From the NCBI GenBank assembly GCA_035939575.1, contig DASZFS010000500.1, positions 3,660 through 67,659 on the forward strand: DNA of 64,000 bases, written 5' to 3'. The position numbers and the translations under genes were made by a program. Of the stretch, positions 58,825 through 64,000 are shown piece by piece. The notes beneath the pieces were generated by a model. The model was not told the DNA's origin and ran no database searches. It saw only the letters and a list, made by a program, of their open reading frames with translations. The DNA is from DATKHR01 sp035939575. GTDB lineage: Bacteria; Acidobacteriota; Vicinamibacteria; Vicinamibacterales; CAVVIG01. Each line of letters begins with the position of its first letter. The first letter of the stretch is position 1.

Positions 58825-58853
58825 ATTTTACCAACGACGAGTGCCATCGCCAA
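58825..58853 (-). promoter_or_regulatory. Promoter of a leaderless transcript (minus strand)
   Basis: TTGGCG (58853-58848) and TAAAAT (58830-58825) are 17 bp apart, and the -10 box ends eight bases before ATG 58816. The start of transcription falls on or next to the start codon. No Shine-Dalgarno is present. Confidence 0.6.
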
Positions 58854-58871
58854 AGGTCGCGCGCGACACGC

Positions 58872-58901
58872 TTGAGTCGCCGATCGCGGCTGCCATAGAC
58901 T
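58872..58901 (+). promoter_or_regulatory. Predicted sigma-70 promoter of the CLECH protein gene
   Basis: TTGAGT (58872-58877) and TAGACT (58896-58901) are 18 bp apart. A GGAGG at 58905-58909 lies before ATG 58919. The sequence is close to that of the promoter at 42091-42119 (shared TTGA-TCGCCG and TAG-CT elements). Confidence 0.55.
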
Positions 58902-58918
58902 GACGGAGGCGTGGCGGC

Positions 58919-60226
58919 ATGACAGGCGGCTATCGGGGCGCGGGCACGGTGGGCGCGGTTGGCGTCGTTATGGGGGGCGCACTCGTGTGGCTCGCCACGG
59001 CGGTGGCGGCGCAGCGCCCGGACGCGTTCGTCGAGTCGCGCGACCATCCGGCGATTCAGTACTCCACCCATCCCGTCGACACCAGCGTATCGCGGTTGAG
59101 GCGCGACCTCGAGGCGGGCCGCGCGCAGCTGACGTTCGAGAAGGCTGGCGGGTGGCTGCGGTCGCTGCTCAAATCGCTCGACATTCCGGTGGAATCGCAG
59201 CTGCTGGTGTTTTCCGAGACCAGCGCGCAGGCGCCGCTCATCACAATGAAGAACCCGCGCGCGTTGTACTTCAACGACGTCACCGCGGTCGGCTGGGTGC
59301 GCGGGGGGAGTGTCCTCGAGATCGCCGCTGAAGATCCCCGGGAGGGCGTGATCTTCTACACGCTCGATCAGCGCGCGGACGCACGGCCGGTGCTGAAGCG
59401 CAACAACGGGTGTCTCGAGTGTCACCTCACGTGGGACACGCTCGGCGTTCCCGGCCTCACGACCATCAGCACGTTTCCCATGTCGGACGACAAGAACGCC
59501 TATGCGTCGGGCGTGGTCGTCGATCACCGCGTCGATCTCGATCAGCGGTGGGGCGGGTGGTACATCACGGGGAAGTCGGTGCCCGCCCGCCACTTCGGAA
59601 ACCTGCCGGTGATCAGATCCGAGAAGGAGCTCGCGCGGCCGTCCCCTCCGCCGCCGATGCTTCAGTCGGTTGCGGGACTCTTCGACGCGAGCCAGTATCC
59701 GACGCCTTACAGCGACGCCGCCGCGCAGATGGTCATGGGGCACCTGGCGCACATGACGAATCTGCTGACGCGGCTGGGATGGGAGGCGCGCGTCCAGTCG
59801 CAGCCGACCCCAGGCAAGACGCAGAATGGCAATCGCGTCACCGGTGCCGCGAGCGACCTCGTGGACTACCTGCTGTTCATCGACGAGGCGCCGCTGCCGC
59901 GGAAGATCGAAGGCTCGTCGGGTTTCGCCGAGAAGTTTTCGGCCAGAGGTCCGAAGGACGCGCGCGGCCGATCGCTCTACCAACTCGACCTGGAACACCG
60001 GATGATGCGCTATCCCTGCAGCTTCATGATCTATGCCCCGGCGTTCGACGCGTTGCCGCAGCCCGCGCTGGACGCCGTGTACCGGCGCCTGTGGCAGGTG
60101 CTCTCGGGTGACGACACGTCGAAGCGGTATGGGAAGCTGACGATGGCCGATCGGCAGGCGATTACCGAGATTCTGCGCGACACGAAGAAGAGCCTGCCCC
60201 CGTATTTCCGGCCGGGCGGACGGTAG
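58919..60226 (+). CDS. Exported haem-c protein of unknown family
   Basis: The product is 435 residues. A signal peptide (about 1-31) precedes a chain with a single haem motif CLECH near residue 165, in NNGCLECHLTWDTLGVPGL. The N-terminal part before it (YFNDVTAVGWVRGG) and the C-terminal part with DLVDYLLFIDEAPLPRKIEGSSGFAEKFS are conserved-looking but not assigned to a family. An MKNPRALYFND segment and a long alpha-helical C-terminus are visible. It may be a periplasmic electron-transfer protein or peroxidase-like; this is only a guess. It is followed after seven bases by a small cytochrome gene. Confidence 0.75.
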   Translation: MTGGYRGAGTVGAVGVVMGGALVWLATAVAAQRPDAFVESRDHPAIQYSTHPVDTSVSRLRRDLEAGRAQLTFEKAGGWLRSLLKSLDIPVESQLLVFSETSAQAPLITMKNPRALYFNDVTAVGWVRGGSVLEIAAEDPREGVIFYTLDQRADARPVLKRNNGCLECHLTWDTLGVPGLTTISTFPMSDDKNAYASGVVVDHRVDLDQRWGGWYITGKSVPARHFGNLPVIRSEKELARPSPPPPMLQSVAGLFDASQYPTPYSDAAAQMVMGHLAHMTNLLTRLGWEARVQSQPTPGKTQNGNRVTGAASDLVDYLLFIDEAPLPRKIEGSSGFAEKFSARGPKDARGRSLYQLDLEHRMMRYPCSFMIYAPAFDALPQPALDAVYRRLWQVLSGDDTSKRYGKLTMADRQAITEILRDTKKSLPPYFRPGGR

Positions 60227-60233
60227 CCCGGTC

Positions 60234-61004
60234 ATGCGTTTCATGCATTCACAACCTCGACGGTGGCGCGCCGCGACGATTGCCGCGGTCCTCCCCATCA
60301 TCGGCACCATCGCTGCCGCGCAGGGCGCGGGGCCCGCGCGGCGGACGGTCTGGAGCGGCGTGTACACCGAAGCGCAGGCCGCGCGCGGGAAAACGGTGTA
60401 CGACGCGTCCTGCAGCAGCTGTCACGGCCCGGAACTCGGCGGCCTCGACGGTCCGGCGCTGGCCGGGAATGACTTTCTGCGCAACTGGCTCGAGGACGAT
60501 CTGAACAGCCTCTACGACAAGATCCATCGCCGTATGCCTGGGGATGCGCCAGGCTCGCTGTCTGAGCGCGAGGCCGTGGACGTCGTGAGCTATCTGCTCC
60601 GGATGAATGACTTTCCCGCTGGCGCCCAGGAGTTGACGCCGGACGAGCGCGCGCTGAGCGCGATCCGCGTCGAGGACAAGAGCGGTCCCGGGCCGGTGCC
60701 GAATTTTTCTCTCGTGCGCGTGGTGGGTTGCCTGAGTCAGCGGCCGGACGCGCAGTGGGTGCTGACGCGTGGCACCGATCCCGCGCGGACCAGAGAAAGC
60801 GCGCCGGACGCGCCTCTCGCGCCCGGCGCAGTCATCGCGCTCGGAACCCAGACGTTTCAGTTGGTGGATTTGGCTGCGTCGCGGCCGGAGCGCTTCAACG
60901 GCCAGGTCGTGCAGGTGAAGGGGCTGTTGATGCGGCAAGCCGAAGGGACGCGACTCAACGTCACGTCCCTTCAGGCGGCAGGTCTTACTTCTTCTTGCCC
61001 GTGA
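60234..61004 (+). CDS. Exported cytochrome c with C-terminal beta domain (paralogue group 3)
   Basis: The product is 256 residues. After a signal peptide (about 1-30) the cytochrome domain carries YTEAQAARGKTVYDA and CSSCH at 60-64, then MPGDAPGSLSEREAVDVV. The domain resembles the small cytochromes at 41551 and 57737. A second domain (about 163-256) with VRVVGCLSQRPDAQWVLTRG and GQVVQVKGLLMRQAEGTRL looks like a small OB-type beta barrel. The gene follows the CLECH gene by seven bases without its own ribosome-binding site, so it is probably co-translated. Its last 20 bp overlap the convergent two-domain protein gene. Confidence 0.82.
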   Translation: MRFMHSQPRRWRAATIAAVLPIIGTIAAAQGAGPARRTVWSGVYTEAQAARGKTVYDASCSSCHGPELGGLDGPALAGNDFLRNWLEDDLNSLYDKIHRRMPGDAPGSLSEREAVDVVSYLLRMNDFPAGAQELTPDERALSAIRVEDKSGPGPVPNFSLVRVVGCLSQRPDAQWVLTRGTDPARTRESAPDAPLAPGAVIALGTQTFQLVDLAASRPERFNGQVVQVKGLLMRQAEGTRLNVTSLQAAGLTSSCP

Positions 61005-61938
61005 ACTCGCCCTCCATCCCGAAGACGGTGACCGTTCCCTTCAGCTCGTTGGTCCCCGGATCGATTGTTCCGGTGTAGGCGAACGTCAGCGGCATCCCGC
61101 TGTAGGTGACGCTGTACTCGAACGAGACATTGACGCCGTTCACCACGCCGGTCACGTCGGCCTTCCCGAGTGGTCCGCCGCAGGAGCCGGTGATCTTCGG
61201 CCCCTCCAGCGCGAACGTGCAGTCGCTGTTGACCGCATTGCCCGCGAGCTGAGAGCTGATCACCCACGTGCCGGCCATCGGCCCGCCGCCTCCGGCCGCC
61301 GCAGCTGTTCCCCCGTCCGGCGCCGCTGCGCCCGCCGCAGGCGCCGCAGCGTCGGGTTGTGCGCCACCCCGTGCGCGCCCGCGGCCTCGACCGACCATGG
61401 TGTCCGCGGTCGGCGTAGGCGCAGGTGGGGGCGGCGGCGGTTTGAGATCCGGTTTCTCCGTCATGGCCGCCGACGTCAGCGCCGCGGTCTCCTTGGGCTG
61501 CTGCATCGGCACGACGACCTTGATCCATTTGCCGGGCTGCACAGCGCGCACGCTCTGGAGCACGGCGTCCGGCGCGGATGTCTTGACCGTCAGCGTGTGC
61601 TTCGCCGGATCGGCGGACACGAATTCGACCGGCAGGATGTACCCCTCGTCGATGCCCTTCATCACTTCGTACTTCGGCGCGTAGATCACCGTGTCGGCTT
61701 CGCCTTTGATCGGCACCCACGTGAGCATCAGCTTATCGCCCGGTTTGTAACCGCCGACGTACGTCGTGACGCCATCGCGAATCTGCACCGTGACGGTGAT
61801 CGTCTTGGCGCTCTGATCGAGCGACGCCAGCTCGGCATACCAGGTATATGAACGGGGCGCCTGAGCGTCGAGCACGCCGGCGCCGGCCGCGCACAGTGCC
61901 GCAGCGACTGCAGCCACGGTTGTGGCGAACTTGCCCAT
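60985..61938 (-). CDS. Exported two-domain protein of unknown function, paralogue of 24891-25736
   Basis: The product is 317 residues from ATG 61938, behind AAGGAGG. A signal peptide (about 1-26) precedes an N-terminal domain starting YTWYAELASLDQSAKTITVT, then a Pro/Ala/Gly-rich linker (about 175-235), and a C-terminal domain with GTWVISSQLAGNAVNSDC and GPKITGSCGGPLGKADV. Domain order and key motifs match the module A protein, with identical SCGGP and similar openings. The longer linker is its main difference. Its presence next to module B completes the set of shared families. Function unknown. Confidence 0.78.
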   Translation of the reverse strand: MGKFATTVAAVAAALCAAGAGVLDAQAPRSYTWYAELASLDQSAKTITVTVQIRDGVTTYVGGYKPGDKLMLTWVPIKGEADTVIYAPKYEVMKGIDEGYILPVEFVSADPAKHTLTVKTSAPDAVLQSVRAVQPGKWIKVVVPMQQPKETAALTSAAMTEKPDLKPPPPPPAPTPTADTMVGRGRGRARGGAQPDAAAPAAGAAAPDGGTAAAAGGGGPMAGTWVISSQLAGNAVNSDCTFALEGPKITGSCGGPLGKADVTGVVNGVNVSFEYSVTYSGMPLTFAYTGTIDPGTNELKGTVTVFGMEGEFTGKKK

Positions 61939-62091
61939 GATGATCAATCCTCCTTGGGTGGACCCAACCGCCCGATTCTGCGGCAACTCTCGGCCGGTCG
62001 CAACGTGATTGTTCGGGCCGGGCGGTCCGCGTCATCTTTCGTGCTACCCTCAGCGCCGGTGCAGGGGAGGGCGGGGGCAGTGGGGTACCGA

Positions 62092-63885
62092 ATGCGCCGG
62101 CCGATTGTCGCGATCGCGATGGTCGTCGGCGCGTGGTTCACCGCCGGCGTCTCCGCTCGTCAGAACGCGGCCGCGCCCACGACCCCGACGTTCTACCGCG
62201 ACGTCCTGCCGATTCTGCAAAACCACTGTCAATCATGTCACCATCCCGTGATCCCGGACGAGAACGGGCTCGTCGCGCCGATGTCGCTCACGACGTACGA
62301 GGACACGCGGCCGTGGGCGCAATCGATCCTGCGGCGTGTGCAGGCGCACGAGATGCCGCCCTGGTTCGCCAGCGCCCGGACGCGCGGTGTCTTCGAGGGC
62401 GAACGCAGCCTCTCCGACGCGCAGATCGGCGTCATCGCCGCCTGGGTGCGCGGCGGCGCTCCGGGCGGGCGGCCCGAAGACGCGCCGCCGCCGCCCCCGC
62501 CGGCATCGCACACGGTGAAGGGGTGGGTGCTCGGCGTCCCCGACATCAGCATTGTCGGCGAACCGACCACGATCCCAGACGATGAGACCGACGACCTGAC
62601 GCAGCATGAGGTCGGACAAATCCCCGAAGAGATGTGGGTGCAGGGCGTCGAGTTCCGGGCCGCGAGTCCGGCCGTGCACCACATGTGCGGGACCGTGGTG
62701 CTTCCCGCGTCAGTTGTGGGATCGGAACGCGAGATCTCGCTCGGGTGCGCGGCGCCCGGCGTGGAGCCTCGGATGTTGCCGGACGGCTACGCGCTGCTAT
62801 TGCCGAAAGGCGCGACGGTCCAGCTCGAAGTGCACGGCCGCAAGAACGCCGGACCCAACACCGCCGTGCGCTATCAGTCCGCGCTCGGTCTCACGCTCGC
62901 CAACGGCCCGATCCGGCACCGCGTGCGGTTCAGCGCGATCTCGAACAGCACGTTCGAGATTCCGCCGCGCGCGGAGAGCTGGCCGGTCGGCGCGACGCGG
63001 GTCTTCGACAAGGACACGATTATCCTGGCGCTGTGGCCGCACGGCCATTTTCGCGCGGTCGCCGCCAGCTACACCGCCGTCTATCCCAACGGGCAGGTCG
63101 AGCGGTTGCTGGAGGTGCCGCAATTCAACCGGGACTGGCAGGAGGTGTATCGCTACAAAGAGCCGAAGCGGATTCCGGCCGGGACACGGATCGACGTAGC
63201 ATACCGGTACGACAACAGCGTCGCGCGCGGATTACGCCGCGGCTTCGACGCCGCGCAACCGGTGCGGTTCGGCCCACGCGCTGCGGACGAAATGATGATC
63301 GGCTTCATCGAGTACACGGAGGCGGCGCCGGTCAATGATGCCAGGGACGCGAGGGGCGTGGTCGATGCCCCGGTCGCGGGTCCGCTCGTCGACGCCGCCG
63401 ATCGCGATCTCTGGTGGCGGGGCACGGCGTCGCTCCCGTCCTCGAACGACACGGTGCGTGTCCTGTTCCCGCGATTCGAGCTGAGCGAAGCGTCGGCGCC
63501 GCTCGAGCGCATGGCCCCCGGCGCGGTCGTCTCGTCCAGCATCAGCGCGGCGATGAAGCTGCGCACCGAGGTCGAGATCGATTTCGGCGCGGTCAGGATT
63601 CTGCCCGGCAACGTGGCGAAGGACTTTGCCGGCCTCTATGGGCTCTGGATCAAGAAGTCCGGCGACGGCTGGCGCCTGGTATTCACGAGCGAGCCCGACG
63701 TGCTGGGCAGCCAGTGGAATCCGAAGGCGGCGGTCGCTGAAGTGCCGATCCGATACGAGCGCGCGGGTTCAGGGACCGGGCGGTTTGCGGCGGCGCTTGA
63801 AGATCAGCCCGGCGGCGGGCGCCTGCTGCTGACGTGGGGCCCGCACCGATGGATCGCGGACTTCACGACCCCGAAGGCCAAATAG
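62092..63885 (+). CDS. Haem-c / copper-monooxygenase-like protein with DUF2911-like C-terminus
   Basis: The product is 597 residues. A signal peptide (about 1-22) is followed by CQSCH at 46-50. A copper type II monooxygenase-like part contains SPAVHHMCGTV and LWPHGHFRAVAA as probable copper ligands. From about 495 to the end (ISAAMKLRTEVEIDFGAVRI, then AGLYGLWIKKSGDGWRLVF) the sequence resembles DUF2911. Its first two parts align with the protein at 16349-18385, which instead has TPR repeats at the C-terminus. Whether copper binds or a substrate is oxidised is unproven. Confidence 0.77.
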   Translation: MRRPIVAIAMVVGAWFTAGVSARQNAAAPTTPTFYRDVLPILQNHCQSCHHPVIPDENGLVAPMSLTTYEDTRPWAQSILRRVQAHEMPPWFASARTRGVFEGERSLSDAQIGVIAAWVRGGAPGGRPEDAPPPPPPASHTVKGWVLGVPDISIVGEPTTIPDDETDDLTQHEVGQIPEEMWVQGVEFRAASPAVHHMCGTVVLPASVVGSEREISLGCAAPGVEPRMLPDGYALLLPKGATVQLEVHGRKNAGPNTAVRYQSALGLTLANGPIRHRVRFSAISNSTFEIPPRAESWPVGATRVFDKDTIILALWPHGHFRAVAASYTAVYPNGQVERLLEVPQFNRDWQEVYRYKEPKRIPAGTRIDVAYRYDNSVARGLRRGFDAAQPVRFGPRAADEMMIGFIEYTEAAPVNDARDARGVVDAPVAGPLVDAADRDLWWRGTASLPSSNDTVRVLFPRFELSEASAPLERMAPGAVVSSSISAAMKLRTEVEIDFGAVRILPGNVAKDFAGLYGLWIKKSGDGWRLVFTSEPDVLGSQWNPKAAVAEVPIRYERAGSGTGRFAAALEDQPGGGRLLLTWGPHRWIADFTTPKAK

Positions 63886-63917
63886 GCCAAAGAGACCGAG
63901 TAGGAGACTCCAGCATT

Positions 63918-64000
63918 TTGCCTTCGTTCTTAATCTTCGCCCTGATCGGCGCGCTGACGGCCGGTGCGCCGAACGCCGTCTTACAGGAGCCTGCTGACAA
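63918..64000 (+). CDS. Start of an exported protein, cut by the right edge
   Basis: A TTG at 63918 follows AGGAGA and opens a frame that stays open to the window edge (27 codons). It encodes MPSFLIFALIGALTAGAPNA, a typical signal peptide, then VLQEPAD. The body of the gene is outside the window, so the family cannot be given. The start is tentative because no ATG is present in the frame. Confidence 0.45.
   Translation, partial: MPSFLIFALIGALTAGAPNAVLQEPAD

Noticed and set aside
1..64000. CRISPR arrays, tRNA or rRNA genes, insertion sequences, integrases
   Set aside because: None was found on reading intergenic regions; repeats seen are short and tandem or inverted, without spacers or transposase genes.

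Overview
This 64-kb window is GC-rich (roughly two thirds G+C by eye) chromosomal DNA of a free-living Gram-negative bacterium. The gene content points to Acidobacteriota, probably the Vicinamibacterales (subgroup 6) side. The evidence is three Oar-like TonB-dependent receptors with N-terminal carboxypeptidase-regulatory domains, two DUF1592/DUF1552 (HXXSHH) gene pairs, many small exported c-type cytochromes, exported ankyrin proteins and streptogramin-lyase-like beta-propellers. The taxon is an inference from family content. No rRNA, tRNA, CRISPR array or insertion sequence was seen.

Layout. 1-2.8 kb: a c-di-GMP sensor (membrane/HD-GYP/GAF/GGDEF, cut by the left edge) overlapping a GNAT acetyltransferase. 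3-10.9 kb: an ExeA-type ATPase, then an arsenosugar-type cluster: MerA-like flavoprotein reductase, TVP38 membrane protein, two TIGR04282/TIGR04283-type glycosyltransferases, an AhpD-like partner and the radical-SAM protein ArsS. 10.9-21.8 kb: serine hydrolase, MauE-thioredoxin fusion, two TonB receptors and a haem/copper/TPR protein. 21.8-24.3 kb: a two-component system. 24.3-33.1 kb (module A): FMN-binding protein, two-domain exported protein, DUF1592 cytochrome, DUF1552 protein, ankyrin protein, and a convergent CnaB/cytochrome/propeller protein. 33.1-41.3 kb: branched-chain metabolism. ilvB and ilvN lie behind a leader-peptide attenuator, next to an Lrp regulator, a fused branched-chain 2-oxoacid dehydrogenase E1, an acyl-CoA dehydrogenase and a methylmalonyl-CoA mutase large subunit. 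41.3-45.8 kb: FmdB, small cytochromes, an NHL propeller, a PQQ-dehydrogenase remnant and an orphan ParB-like protein. 46-49.3 kb: a third TonB receptor ending in a perfect intrinsic terminator. 49.3-61.9 kb (module B): SnoaL-like protein, DUF1592 cytochrome, DUF1552 protein, ankyrin protein, CnaB/cytochrome/propeller protein, four further cytochromes and a paralogue of the module A two-domain protein. 62-64 kb: a haem/copper/DUF2911-like protein and the start of another exported protein.

How the genes fit together. The strongest candidate for an undescribed system is the pair of modules A and B. Each has the same five families, in nearly the same order: haem DUF1592 protein, Tat-exported HXXSHH protein, exported ankyrin protein, haem-containing CnaB/propeller protein and a two-domain exported protein. 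All are predicted to act outside the cytoplasm, and both modules sit among diverse c-type cytochromes. This suggests an extracytoplasmic electron-transfer or oxidative substrate-processing machine that has been duplicated and specialised; its substrate is unknown. Other notable signals are a classical Ile/Val/Leu leader-peptide attenuator before ilvB, several genes whose -10 box sits 7-8 nt before the start codon (leaderless mRNAs), and short tandem duplications at gene junctions.
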